Assembly: GCF_014904755.1 (NCBI RefSeq)
Contig: NZ_JACZFQ010000052.1
Location: 1-64,000 of the forward strand
Source of the DNA: Neoluteolibacter marinus
Lineage (GTDB): Bacteria; Verrucomicrobiota; Verrucomicrobiia; Verrucomicrobiales; Akkermansiaceae
DNA length: 64,000 bases
Direction of reading: 5' to 3'
This document shows, piece by piece, positions 10,529 through 22,826 of the stretch. The notes under the pieces are model-generated. The model ran no database searches, was not told the origin of the DNA, and was given only the letters and a program-made list of their open reading frames with translations. Each line of letters opens with the position of its first letter. The first letter of the stretch is position 1. The translations under genes and the position numbers were made by a program.

Positions 10529-11166
10529 TTGTCGTGATCACCGGCGGCGAAGGCGGCCTCGCGAGGGCGATGGCAGCCGCCTTCACGGCGGCGGGCCACC
10601 CGGTGCTGTCTCCGGGGCGCGGCGAGCTCGACGTGACCGACCGGCGGGCAGTGGACGCCTTTTTCCGTGTCCATGCCCCGGACCTCTTGATCTGCAATGC
10701 GGGCCTGACCCGCGATGCTCCCCTCGCCCGCCTCGGTGCGGAGGAATGGGACGCGGTGATCGCCGCGAATCTCACGGGTGCCGCCCACTGTTCCGCGGCG
10801 GCGTCGCGCGCGATGATCCGTGCGCGCCGGGGGCACATCGTTTTCATCTCCAGCTTTTCCGCCCTCCATCCGCCGCCGGGCCAGGCTGCCTATGCAGCGG
10901 CCAAGGCCGGATTGATCGGTCTGGGAAAGTCGCTGGCCAAGGAGCTGGGGCCCGCAGGCATCCGGGTGAACACGGTTCTTCCCGGCTTTCTCGAGACCCC
11001 GATGACTGCCGCGGTCACCGCCGGGCGCCGCGACCAGGTGATCCGCGAGCATGCCCTGGGACGCTTGAACACGCCCGATGCCGTGGCGGCATTCGTCGTT
11101 CATTTGCACGACCACCTGCCGCACACCTCCGGCCAGGTGTTCCAGCTGGACAGCCGGATCTCCTGA
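10519..11166 (+). CDS. Short-chain dehydrogenase/reductase (FabG-like)
   Basis: A 215-aa classical SDR. Cofactor site VVITGGEGGLA at residues 5-15, NAG at 60-62, catalytic Ser111/Ser112 region (FISSFSALH), and the active-site Tyr125 and Lys129 in YAAAK, then PGFLETPM. The C-terminal VFQLDS end is FabG-like but the protein is 30 residues shorter than typical FabG. Substrate unknown. The start is GTG 10519; a downstream GTG at 10534 would cut into the first beta strand. The start codon lies in a strong hairpin. Confidence 0.85.
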   Translation: MSGLVVITGGEGGLARAMAAAFTAAGHPVLSPGRGELDVTDRRAVDAFFRVHAPDLLICNAGLTRDAPLARLGAEEWDAVIAANLTGAAHCSAAASRAMIRARRGHIVFISSFSALHPPPGQAAYAAAKAGLIGLGKSLAKELGPAGIRVNTVLPGFLETPMTAAVTAGRRDQVIREHALGRLNTPDAVAAFVVHLHDHLPHTSGQVFQLDSRIS

Positions 11167-11188
11167 GAAGTCGCCGTAATCTGCTGGA

Positions 11189-11216
11189 TTGACCGCCGTG
11201 GCGATGCGGCTAGCCT
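11189..11216 (+). promoter_or_regulatory. Sigma70-like promoter before the 45-aa lipoprotein
   Basis: TTGACC (11189-11194), a 16-nt spacer, and TAGCCT (11211-11216). Transcription would start only a few nucleotides before ATG 11226, so the transcript would be nearly leaderless. Call by eye. Confidence 0.4.
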
Positions 11217-11225
11217 CGTCGCCTG

Positions 11226-11363
11226 ATGAAAGTGCGCCTGTTCCATATTGTGCTCGCGGCCGTGGCTGCGACGGCATTCTCGTCGTGCGGCGCGGCGAAC
11301 AGTATTTACCAGACCACCGATCGCGCCGTGCAGGCCTTGGGCCGGACGGTCACCTCGCAGTGA
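11226..11363 (+). CDS. Small 45-aa lipoprotein
   Basis: Signal peptide MKVRLFHIVLAAVAATAFSSC with lipobox FSSC, so Cys21 would be lipidated, leaving a 25-residue mature peptide (GAANSIYQTTDRAVQALGRTV). The size and layout are those of entericidin-like small lipoproteins. It is convergent with tsaE and the two genes overlap by 14 nt at their 3' ends. A promoter-like pair lies just upstream. Confidence 0.7.
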   Translation: MKVRLFHIVLAAVAATAFSSCGAANSIYQTTDRAVQALGRTVTSQ

Positions 11364-11769
11364 CCCGTCGCCCGCCGTCCGGTAGCACCTCGAAATCCAG
11401 CCAGCGGGTCTCCGGAGGCAGCAGGTCGGGGAAAAGATCGGCCCACTCGACGATCACGATTCCTTGGTCATCCAGGATTTCGTCCCAACCGATCGACAGC
11501 AGCTCGTCGGACTCCTTGAGGCGGTAGAGATCGAAGTGGAATACCGGCAGGCTGCCGCCGCGGTATTCGTGCAACAAGGAGAAGGTCGGGCTGGTCACCT
11601 CGCCCCCGAAGCCTGCGGCCCGGGCCAGTCCCTTGACCATCCGCGTCTTCCCGGCACCGAGCCCGCCGACCAGGGCCAGCACGCTGCCGGCCCCGAGATC
11701 CGCTGCCAGCGTCGCTCCCAGCGCTTCCATTTCCGCCTCATTCCGGACCACCCGTTCCATGCTTCGCAA
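11350..11769 (-). CDS. tsaE: tRNA threonylcarbamoyladenosine biosynthesis ATPase TsaE
   Basis: ATPase subunit of the complex (with TsaB and TsaD) that puts t6A at position 37 of ANN-decoding tRNAs. 139 aa. The Walker A motif GGLGAGKT is at residues 35-42; the family signature TSPTFSLLHEY and the Asp-Leu-Tyr-Arg segment FHFDLYRLK follow, then IVIVEWADLF. It can start at ATG 11769 or 11760; the difference is three residues. It is convergent with the small lipoprotein gene and divergent from rplU. Confidence 0.93.
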   Translation of the reverse strand: MRSMERVVRNEAEMEALGATLAADLGAGSVLALVGGLGAGKTRMVKGLARAAGFGGEVTSPTFSLLHEYRGGSLPVFHFDLYRLKESDELLSIGWDEILDDQGIVIVEWADLFPDLLPPETRWLDFEVLPDGGRRVTAR

Positions 11770-11882
11770 AAACCCGATCCGGCCGAGTACGTCGATTTCA
11801 AAAAATTCCCTTGCCCGAACCGCTTGGCCGTGGTGATCTCCCCGCCCGCCCGGCTTCCGGGCATCACGAATCCCTTTCTGTC

Positions 11883-12194
11883 ATGGCGTACGCAGTCATC
11901 AAAACCGGCGGTAAACAATACCGCGTCCAACAAGGCGACAAAATCGACGTCGAGAAGCTCGATGTGAATGTCGACGACGAACTCGAGTTCCCGGCCCTCC
12001 TTGTCGGCGAAGGTGACAGCATCAAGATCGGCGCGCCGGTCGTCGATGGCGCCAGCGTCAAGGTCAAGGTGGTCCAGCAGTTCCGCGGCCCCAAGGGCAT
12101 TGCCTTCAAGTTCAAGCGCCGCAAGGGCTTCCACAAGACCAAGGGCTTCCGCCGCTCCCTCACCAAGCTGGAGGTCACCTCCATCGCCGGATAA
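11883..12194 (+). CDS. rplU: 50S ribosomal protein L21
   Basis: Large-subunit protein, 103 aa. [21 protein letters not shown], the [15 protein letters not shown] strand region and the [13 protein letters not shown] end are the L21 signature. It is followed by rpmA after 19 nt, the usual rplU-rpmA pair; obg, which often follows, is absent and pyrE comes next. Confidence 0.97.
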   Translation: MAYAVIKTGGKQYRVQQGDKIDVEKLDVNVDDELEFPALLVGEGDSIKIGAPVVDGASVKVKVVQQFRGPKGIAFKFKRRKGFHKTKGFRRSLTKLEVTSIAG

Positions 12195-12213
12195 TCCCCA
12201 ACCACTTCGACTC

Positions 12214-12471
12214 ATGGCTCACAAGAAAGGTCAAGGCTCCGTCAAAAACGGTCGCGACTCCCGCTCCAAGCGCCTCGGCGTGAAGAAGTTCGGCGGTCAG
12301 GCTGTGATCCCGGGCAACATCATCATCCGCCAGCGCGGCACCAAATGGCAGCCCGGCCAAGGGGTTGGCATTGGCAAGGACCACACCATCTTCTCGCTGG
12401 TCGACGGCCGCGTGTTCTTCGACAAGGACGGCCGCCGCGTCAACGTCAGCGCCGAAGCGTCCGCCAACTGA
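12214..12471 (+). CDS. rpmA: 50S ribosomal protein L27
   Basis: Large-subunit protein near the peptidyl transferase centre, 85 aa. The start [16 protein letters not shown] is the direct mature-type N-terminus, without the cleavable extension found in Firmicutes. The conserved [26 protein letters not shown] and [15 protein letters not shown] follow. A terminator lies 17 nt downstream. Confidence 0.97.
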   Translation: MAHKKGQGSVKNGRDSRSKRLGVKKFGGQAVIPGNIIIRQRGTKWQPGQGVGIGKDHTIFSLVDGRVFFDKDGRRVNVSAEASAN

Positions 12472-12487
12472 GCGCCGCTCCGATTTT

Positions 12488-12527
12488 CAAAACCGCCGTC
12501 CCGCAAGGGCCGGCGGTTTTTTTGTTT
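12488..12527 (+). terminator. Rho-independent terminator after rpmA
   Basis: Arms AACCGCCG (12491-12498) and CGGCGGTT (12511-12518), a 12-nt loop, and a run of seven T residues. It separates rplU-rpmA from pyrE. Confidence 0.9.
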
Positions 12528-12553
12528 CCTCACGCAACATTCCAGTTCCCCCC

Positions 12554-12588
12554 GAAACTTGGCACTTGGCACTTCCCACTTGGCACTT
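12554..12588 (+). repeat. 7-nt tandem repeat leader before pyrE
   Basis: Five heptads ending in ACTT begin at 12554, 12561, 12568, 12575 and 12582; the second, third and fifth are identical (GGCACTT). The array ends 12 nt before ATG 12601, with a pyrimidine-rich spacer. No Shine-Dalgarno sequence. This is the most regular tandem repeat in the window. Confidence 0.8.
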
Positions 12589-12600
12589 TCCTCTCCCTCC

Positions 12601-13167
12601 ATGTCCGACACCGCCGCCGCGCTGAAAGCCCTGCTCCTCGAAAAGTCCGTCCGCACCGGCACCTTCACCCTCGCCTCCGGCAAGGAGAGCGACCTCTACA
12701 TCGATTGCCGCGTCACCGCGCTCGATCCCTTCGGCGCCAACCTGATCGGCAAGCTCGGCTGGGCTGCGGTGCGGGAGCGGATTCAAAAAGAAGGCCTCGA
12801 GATCGACGCCATCGGCGGCATGACGCTCGGCGCCGACCCGATCTCCCTGGCCGTGGGCATGACCAGCGCGATCGAAAATCCGGATGAGGCGCTGCAGGTC
12901 TTCACCGTCCGCAAGGAGCCCAAGGGTCACGGCCGCGGCAAGCAGATCGAGGGCAACTTCAAGGAAGGCGCCACGGTGATCGTGGTCGATGACGTGATCA
13001 CCACCGGCGGCTCGACCATCAAGGCGATCGACGTGATCGAGCGCGAGGGCGGCAAGGTCGCCTTCGCCCTGGTGCTGGTCGACCGCGAGGAGGGCGGCAA
13101 GCAGGCCATCGAGGCCCGCGGCATCCCGGTGCTGGCGCTCTATTCGCGCAGCACGCTGCTGGGATAA
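12601..13167 (+). CDS. pyrE: Orotate phosphoribosyltransferase
   Basis: Converts orotate and PRPP to OMP in pyrimidine synthesis, 188 aa. The PRPP-binding motif is [11 protein letters not shown] at residues 128-138; the flexible-loop segment [14 protein letters not shown] and the [12 protein letters not shown] start are typical. ATG 12601 gives the family N-terminus; a GTG-type extension to 12559 only covers the repeated leader. The leader carries heptad repeats. Confidence 0.94.
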   Translation: MSDTAAALKALLLEKSVRTGTFTLASGKESDLYIDCRVTALDPFGANLIGKLGWAAVRERIQKEGLEIDAIGGMTLGADPISLAVGMTSAIENPDEALQVFTVRKEPKGHGRGKQIEGNFKEGATVIVVDDVITTGGSTIKAIDVIEREGGKVAFALVLVDREEGGKQAIEARGIPVLALYSRSTLLG

Positions 13168-13184
13168 GCAGGCGTTTCTCCCGG

Positions 13185-13730
13185 TCAGTCGCGGTCCATC
13201 AGACGGAAGCACGAGTCGCCTCCGATGTCGGCCGACTGGTGGACTTTCGCGGGGGCCCGGGGCAGGGCCACGACCACCGGAATGTCCGCGACCGACCATC
13301 GCATCCCGGGCAGCGAGAACTCGCCATTGTACATTACGAGGTAAACCGACAGGTCCCGGGTCGCATTCTGGAACCGGACCTTCCCCCCGAGCGCTCCGTA
13401 CCCGCGGCCGCGAACCAGATAGACCTGGTGGCCTTCCGGAATCTCCAGCGGCCGGGAGGGAAAGATCGTGTCGGCCGGGCTCAGCAGCGACTCATAGCGC
13501 GGGCGGTCGATTCGCATCCAGTCCCTGTCGCCGAGAAGCTCGAGCGCGTCTTGCTGAAGGTCGTAGCGGGGAATCTGCCACGAGCGGGTGGAAATCCGCT
13601 GCCAGGTCTCCGTGTCGGCCGGAACGGGCTTGGCGGCCTGCGGCGGAAGATCGTAGGCAACGCAACCCGTCCAGAGAAAGCCGACCGCCACCACGGCGAG
13701 CAGCCGGGTCCATGCCCAGGAGCTTTGCAT
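13185..13730 (-). CDS. Lipoprotein of unknown function
   Basis: A 181-aa protein with a signal peptide and a probable lipobox (WTGC, Cys23 from ATG 13730). The mature part has no motif I know; it contains VYLVRGRGYGALGGKVRFQNATRDLSVYLVMYNGEF, a likely beta-rich region. A TTG at 13742 would overlap the alaS stop by three nt, so the gene is probably transcribed with alaS. Confidence 0.6.
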   Translation of the reverse strand: MQSSWAWTRLLAVVAVGFLWTGCVAYDLPPQAAKPVPADTETWQRISTRSWQIPRYDLQQDALELLGDRDWMRIDRPRYESLLSPADTIFPSRPLEIPEGHQVYLVRGRGYGALGGKVRFQNATRDLSVYLVMYNGEFSLPGMRWSVADIPVVVALPRAPAKVHQSADIGGDSCFRLMDRD

Positions 13731-13738
13731 CGGCGGTT

Positions 13739-16558
<2,820 letters not shown>

Positions 16559-16672
16559 GGGTCGTTGAGGCGGAAAGGGCGGCGACGGTGGGCCAAAGCA
16601 TCGGGCGAGTAAAGCCCGGGAGTGGGGCACGAAGCACGCAGAGCAGACGGCTGCGCCCCGTCTCCGGGCGGC

Positions 16673-17494
16673 TCAGTGCAGCCCGAAATAAGCCTCCGCG
16701 TAGCGCTCGCCGAAGCGGACGAGGGACTCGCGGTTGAAATGGACGCCATCGACGCCGGCAAGTCCCTCGCTTTCCACGAAGGCCGCACGGGGATCCCCGG
16801 CGGCGACCTGGCGCAGGCCGTTGCGGACCAGGGCGCGAAGCTCCACGGCGGCGGCGTCGCGGCGATCGTCGCCGAAGTTCGCCAGGTCGCCGATCAAGAA
16901 TGGCAGGTCGGGGTGAGCCAGGTCGCGGCGGAGCTGCTGGATGAAGTGGGTCAGTTTGCCGGCGTGAGCGAGAGCCAGCGTTCCGGTCGCCGCGTCGGTT
17001 TCCCCCTGATGCCACAGCACGCCGGCCAAGGTGCCGGTGTTCGCGGCCAGCCGGGCGCGGCGGGTGGCATTTTGATACAGCGGACTGCCGGGCCCCAGGG
17101 AATCGATCCCCGCTCCGCCCCACGCGCAGGGAATCAGGCCGATGGTGGCGGTGCCAGGGTCCTGGAGCAGGCGGGTGGCAAATGGCAGCCCCAGCCCGAA
17201 GCCCGCACTCGCTTGGTTGAGGTGCAGCGGATGGGCGGCCGGCCGCCAGTGCGTCCAACCGCGGGGGCGGGACGATTTGACCCCGCACTGACCTCCCAGG
17301 ACGAGCACGCGCGGGACGGGTGTGAAATCACCGGGCTGCCACGGATCGTTCGACCGAATGCTGCCGAAACCCGCCATGTTCGACTGGCCCATCAGCAGGA
17401 ACACCCGGAATTCCCGGCGATCGCCGGGGATGGACCATGCGCCGCGCAGGGGCGGTCGTAGCCAGCGGCGGAGAAATCGGCGCAGGCCGCTCAT
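16673..17494 (-). CDS. Sialate O-acetylesterase-type SGNH hydrolase
   Basis: A 273-aa esterase of the sialate O-acetylesterase (SASA) fold. The nucleophile is Ser38 in MGQSNMAG, the block with WHQGETD follows, and GVHFNRES carries the catalytic Asp-x-x-His type region (DGVHF). Such enzymes remove acetyl groups from sugars. There is no obvious signal peptide from ATG 17494; a longer start at 17596 would overlap the next gene's end. It is 20 nt downstream of the DUF1287 gene on the same strand. Confidence 0.85.
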   Translation of the reverse strand: MSGLRRFLRRWLRPPLRGAWSIPGDRREFRVFLLMGQSNMAGFGSIRSNDPWQPGDFTPVPRVLVLGGQCGVKSSRPRGWTHWRPAAHPLHLNQASAGFGLGLPFATRLLQDPGTATIGLIPCAWGGAGIDSLGPGSPLYQNATRRARLAANTGTLAGVLWHQGETDAATGTLALAHAGKLTHFIQQLRRDLAHPDLPFLIGDLANFGDDRRDAAAVELRALVRNGLRQVAAGDPRAAFVESEGLAGVDGVHFNRESLVRFGERYAEAYFGLH

Positions 17495-17514
17495 CGGGCG
17501 TGCGGCCGCGGCGC

Positions 17515-18309
17515 TCAGTTGCCGGCCACCTCGGCCTGGGGCCCGGCGTAGCGGTAGTGACCGTGGATCTGGTAGTCGGTCAGGATGTTCTCCCACTTGG
17601 GACCGGAGCCGAGATCATGGACGACCCAGGCTTCATTGCGGCGCTCGCTGGGACCGGGAACCACGATCCCGGTGTGAAGGTCGCCTTGGGCCAGCATCCA
17701 GACCACGACGTCGCCCGGCTGGTAGTCGCCGGAGTTGCGGGTCACGGCCAGTTCGGCGCCCTGATGCTTGAAGTAGCGCTGCAGGTTCTGGATCCGGCGG
17801 TGATCGATGTTCGGATCCGGTTCGCGCAGCGACCAGAGCTGCGGGTAGACGGCGAAGTTTTTCAGCATGTCCTCGTGGACCAGTTCCTGAAGGTCGACGC
17901 CGAGGTTGCGGTAGCTGCGGATGATCAGGTCCTCGGCCTTGCCCTTGGGCTTGCCGTCGGCGGTGGGAGGAACGTCGCCGCCGGGGTAGGAAATCTGATA
18001 GTAAGAGGTGTCGTAGACGCTGGGCATCTTGGTGCGCTGCAGCGCGGCGGCGGCGAGGCGTTCGCCGAAGCTGGCCGACGGGGCGAGTTCGCCGATCAGG
18101 GCGTCCGCGCTTTCCACCGAGGCGACCGACTGCTGGGCGCGGAGGAGGGGAACCAGCGGTTTGCCGAAGTACCAGACGGCGCCGGCAGCAATGAGGAGGA
18201 CGACCCAACCGCCGAGGAAATTGGCCGGCCGGCGCTGCGGCTTCTGCTGCGGGCGTGGTCCGATGTACTCGATGGTTCCCAGATGATGAGATTTTTGGCG
18301 CTTCGCCAT
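17515..18309 (-). CDS. Membrane-anchored DUF1287-like protein lacking the family Cys
   Basis: A 264-aa protein with one N-terminal membrane helix (FLGGWVVLLIAAGAVWYFG, residues 31-49) and a DUF1287 domain. Family landmarks are YPGGDVPP, IIRSYRNLGVDLQELVHEDM, DPNIDHRRIQNLQRYF, GDVVVWML, LHTGIVVPG and VVHDLGSGP. DUF1287 proteins normally read GVCTDVVIRAYR; here it is GKAEDLIIRSYR with Ala125 in place of Cys. I checked the codon (GCC). The His in LHTGIV is kept. It may bind peptidoglycan without cutting it. ATG 18309 gives a short polar N-terminus before the helix. Confidence 0.8.
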   Translation of the reverse strand: MAKRQKSHHLGTIEYIGPRPQQKPQRRPANFLGGWVVLLIAAGAVWYFGKPLVPLLRAQQSVASVESADALIGELAPSASFGERLAAAALQRTKMPSVYDTSYYQISYPGGDVPPTADGKPKGKAEDLIIRSYRNLGVDLQELVHEDMLKNFAVYPQLWSLREPDPNIDHRRIQNLQRYFKHQGAELAVTRNSGDYQPGDVVVWMLAQGDLHTGIVVPGPSERRNEAWVVHDLGSGPKWENILTDYQIHGHYRYAGPQAEVAGN

Positions 18310-18434
18310 GGTTCGTTTAAGAAAAGTAAAGCAAATCCGCGATGGGAATGCGACATTTTTCCCGGTTTCGCAGTAACATTTTCGGAAAATCAACTTCTCG
18401 ACCGTCGGGCGGCGGGCTCGTAGGGGTTTTCGCC

Positions 18435-19022
18435 ATGACGGTGATTCGCAGCGCGAAGCCCTTGGTCTGGGGTGAAATCGATGTGCCGCTTTTTGGTATT
18501 TCAAAGGATTGGTATGGTCAGGAGATCGCACCGCAAGCCGCATTTTGCGCTGCCGTAGATCCCCGCATGCTGTGGTTCATCGCGACCCACGGCCGGCCGG
18601 CAAATCTCCTGCCGGGCTCGCGTCCGGGACGCTTCATGGCGGGACTCTGGAAGCATGACCTTGCTGAACTATTTCTCGGTGACCCGGCCAGCGGTCGCTA
18701 TCTTGAGTTCAATCTCGCGCCCAACGGTGCTTGGTGGAGCGGTGAGTTCTCGGCGCCGCGGGTCCCGGCAGGGGACGAGGCGTTCCCCGGGGTGGCCACC
18801 TTCGCCGAGCTCGCGCCGGACGGCGGGTGGGTCGCCGCGATGGCCATTCCGCTCCCCACCCTCGAGGAGAAGATCTCGTTCGGCGCCACCACCCGGCTCA
18901 ATGTCAGCTTCATCCTCGGATCGCCCGACCAGCGCTTCCTCAGCGCGGCGGACCTCGGGGATGGGGAGCCCGATTTCCACCGGCCAGAGCGCTTCCGGCC
19001 CGTCGACTTCCGCGACGCCTGA
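18435..19022 (+). CDS. Carbohydrate-binding family 9-like protein
   Basis: A 195-aa protein of the CBM9-like (DOMON-type) fold: LAELFLGDPASGRYLEFNLAPNGAWWSGEFSAPR is the typical middle, with the rest a beta-sandwich ending DFHRPERFRPVDF. No signal peptide is visible from ATG 18435. These proteins occur in Verrucomicrobia and Planctomycetes with unknown ligands. It is divergent from the DUF1287 gene. Confidence 0.7.
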   Translation: MTVIRSAKPLVWGEIDVPLFGISKDWYGQEIAPQAAFCAAVDPRMLWFIATHGRPANLLPGSRPGRFMAGLWKHDLAELFLGDPASGRYLEFNLAPNGAWWSGEFSAPRVPAGDEAFPGVATFAELAPDGGWVAAMAIPLPTLEEKISFGATTRLNVSFILGSPDQRFLSAADLGDGEPDFHRPERFRPVDFRDA

Positions 19023-19047
19023 CTGCCATGATCGCGTAATGGTGGCG

Positions 19048-19065
19048 GGGGCAAAATCGGACATT
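19048..19065 (+). repeat. 18-nt motif shared with 56531-56548 (inverted copy)
   Basis: GGGGCAAAATCGGACATT lies 25 nt after the CBM9-like gene. The exact reverse complement occurs at 56531-56548, upstream of another unknown gene. Both sit in intergenic DNA. Function unknown. Confidence 0.7.
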
Positions 19066-19259
19066 GTGGGTCCGCAGGCCGTGCCATCCCCCCAAACGGC
19101 CGGGCCTGTCCATCCCCCCGACCCCCGTCCCCCCGCGGAAAAAACCTCGCCGTCTTCGTTCCCCCCGACGAAGCCGGCGTTTCTTTTCAACGCACGCCGT
19201 CGATGGGCCCGAAATCACCATGACTTGCCGGCGCCGGCTGCAGCCATCTAACTTCCCGC

Positions 19260-20210
19260 GTGCCCGAATCCCCGAAGCTATCCTCCGGCGAAACCCTCCT
19301 GATGGTGAGTCCCGCCGACTGGCGCGGAGCCTGCCTGTCGGTGCCCGCCTTGCGCGCCCTGAAGCGGATGGGGATCGAGCTGCGGTTGCTGTGTCCCGAC
19401 CGCCAATCGACATTCTGGGAAGCGAGCCAGTTGGGGAAAATCATCCCTTATCCCGACCAAGCACCTGCGAAGGAGATCGCGGGACGGGTGCAGGGGGAAT
19501 CGACCTCGCTCGCCTGGGAAGCCGGTGCCGCGGCGGATGCCTGTGCCAAGGCGAAGATTCCGCGGCGGCTCGGGCCTCCGGCGAAGGGTCTGGTCAAGCG
19601 CCTGACCGAGCCGGTGGAGGTCATCGAGCGGGCCGGGCCGGTCAAACACCGGGTGCAGTTCTTCCTGGGAATTGCGGCCAAGCTCGGGGCCGAGACGATG
19701 GTCCGTCAGAATTTCATGCCGGTGAAGCTCGGGGTTCCCCAGGCCACGGACCGGGTGCTGCTGGTGCCGGATTCCGACCTGGGAAGCCACCACGAGTGGC
19801 CGCTGGATCGCTGGGAAGAGGTCGCCCGTTCGCTGCTGGAACGGGGCCTGAAGCTCCGGGTCGGAATCGCGGGGCCGCTGGGCGGTGCGCTGGCGGAGGC
19901 TCTGCCGGAAGCCGACTCCGTGAAACTGGAGCTTCCCGCCCTGGAGGACCTCTCGGCATGCGCGCTCTGCGTCGCCGCGGATGGCAGTGTCCCCCACCTG
20001 GCCGCCCACGTTGGTACGAGATGTCTCGTACTGTTCGGGCCGGGGGAGCCGGAGTGGATGCGTCCGCTGGGGAAGCAGCACGTGATCGTCCGCCGGAAGG
20101 TGGAGTGCTCGCCGTGCCACGCCGCCAAGTGCGCGATGGACTTGCGGTGCCAGCAGGACCTCGACACCGCCGAGGTTCTGCGCGGGCTGGGACGAATGAT
20201 CCGCGGCTAG
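19260..20210 (+). CDS. Glycosyltransferase family 9 (heptosyltransferase-like)
   Basis: A 316-aa GT9 protein related to WaaC/WaaF. Typical elements: LRALKRMGIELRLLCP in the N-terminal Rossmann fold, LLVPDSDLGSHHEWPLDRWEEVARSL in the linker region, CVAADGSVPHLAAHVGTRCLVLFGPGEPEWMRPLG for the donor-binding site, and CSPCHAAKCAMDLRCQ at the end (a Cys cluster found in many GT9 proteins). Probably adds a sugar to the LPS core. GTG 19260 is the best start. It is alone on its strand. Confidence 0.83.
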   Translation: MPESPKLSSGETLLMVSPADWRGACLSVPALRALKRMGIELRLLCPDRQSTFWEASQLGKIIPYPDQAPAKEIAGRVQGESTSLAWEAGAAADACAKAKIPRRLGPPAKGLVKRLTEPVEVIERAGPVKHRVQFFLGIAAKLGAETMVRQNFMPVKLGVPQATDRVLLVPDSDLGSHHEWPLDRWEEVARSLLERGLKLRVGIAGPLGGALAEALPEADSVKLELPALEDLSACALCVAADGSVPHLAAHVGTRCLVLFGPGEPEWMRPLGKQHVIVRRKVECSPCHAAKCAMDLRCQQDLDTAEVLRGLGRMIRG

Positions 20211-20665
20211 TGCATCACGTGTTCCAGCAGGACGCTCTGCACGTGGAGGTAGAATTGCGACCGGAACCATGCCGAGCGCATGCCAGGGGTCATCTCGAGC
20301 GGGTTCGCATTGGAGAAATCGTAGCGTTCCTCGAGGGCCAGCCGTGCCTGGTTGAGCCCGCCATACCAGAGCTCCGCGTCCTCGCGGGCGATGTGGACCT
20401 CGCCGCTTTGCTCCTCGTCGGTGGCCTCCGCGAGGGCATCCTCGATCGTTGAAAGCTGGGAATTGAAAGTGTCCCGCAGGTCGGGAAGGACGAATTCCCG
20501 CCAGTCTTCTTCCCCCTCGTCGCCGGCCATCGGTGCGGCCACCCGTTCGGCAAGGTCGAGGTCGCCGCCGCGGGCGTCGTAGGGAATGCAGCGCAGCACC
20601 ATCCAGTCGACGGGAGATTCGACGTCGATCCGGAGGCCTCCCTGCAGTGTCGGCGCGACCTTCAT
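20207..20665 (-). CDS. DUF2017-like protein paired with ClpS
   Basis: A 152-aa protein, acidic and helical, with IAREDAELWYGGLNQARLALEERY near residues 91-114, which matches the pattern of the DUF2017 family (a helix ending with LR-x-AL), and WFRSQFYLHVQSVLLEHVM at the end. DUF2017 genes follow clpS in Actinobacteria. Its ATG overlaps the clpS stop by 4 nt, so the two are probably co-translated. Its role with ClpS is unknown. Confidence 0.6.
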   Translation of the reverse strand: MKVAPTLQGGLRIDVESPVDWMVLRCIPYDARGGDLDLAERVAAPMAGDEGEEDWREFVLPDLRDTFNSQLSTIEDALAEATDEEQSGEVHIAREDAELWYGGLNQARLALEERYDFSNANPLEMTPGMRSAWFRSQFYLHVQSVLLEHVMH

Positions 20666-20937
20666 TCCGTCTTCTCGATCGAGGTCTTCAACTGGTGGGA
20701 CTGGAGCTGCTGGGCATAAAACTCCGCCTTCTCGCGTTCTCCGCTCCAGACGATCGATTGGCCTTGTTTGTGGACCTCCATCATCATCGCCGCCGCCTTG
20801 TTCTCGGGGTAGCCGAAGATCTTCATCAAAACCCAGGTGACGTAGCCCATCAGGTTCACCGGATCGTCATGGACGATCACGTTCCACGGGCAATCGAGCG
20901 CGACGTCCTCGCGGGTCTCGGTGAGGGTTCCGGCCAT
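20662..20937 (-). CDS. clpS: ATP-dependent Clp protease adaptor ClpS
   Basis: Adaptor that hands N-degron substrates to ClpAP/ClpCP, 91 aa. The signature is WNVIVHDDPVNLMGYVTWVLMKIF, with the AAAMMMEVHKQGQSIVWSG and EFYAQQLQSHQL segments. The Asp-Asp-Pro-Val-Asn motif around the binding pocket is intact. The next gene (DUF2017-like) overlaps by 4 nt. It follows ispG by three nt. Confidence 0.93.
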   Translation of the reverse strand: MAGTLTETREDVALDCPWNVIVHDDPVNLMGYVTWVLMKIFGYPENKAAAMMMEVHKQGQSIVWSGEREKAEFYAQQLQSHQLKTSIEKTE

Positions 20938-20940
20938 GGC

Positions 20941-22728
<1,788 letters not shown>

Positions 22729-22780
22729 TTCCCGGGAGATACACGATGATCCCGGAATCGGCAACGGTCGCGCAAGCGGT

Positions 22781-22806
22781 GACGGGCTTCGGCCGGATCG
22801 CCCGTC
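22781..22806 (-). terminator. Stem-loop after the LysR gene
   Basis: GACGGGC (22781-22787) pairs with GCCCGTC (22800-22806) around a 12-nt loop. It lies just downstream of the LysR stop at 22827. No T-tract, so a weak call. Confidence 0.4.
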
Positions 22807-22826
22807 GCCCGAGGCGGCGGGTCGCC

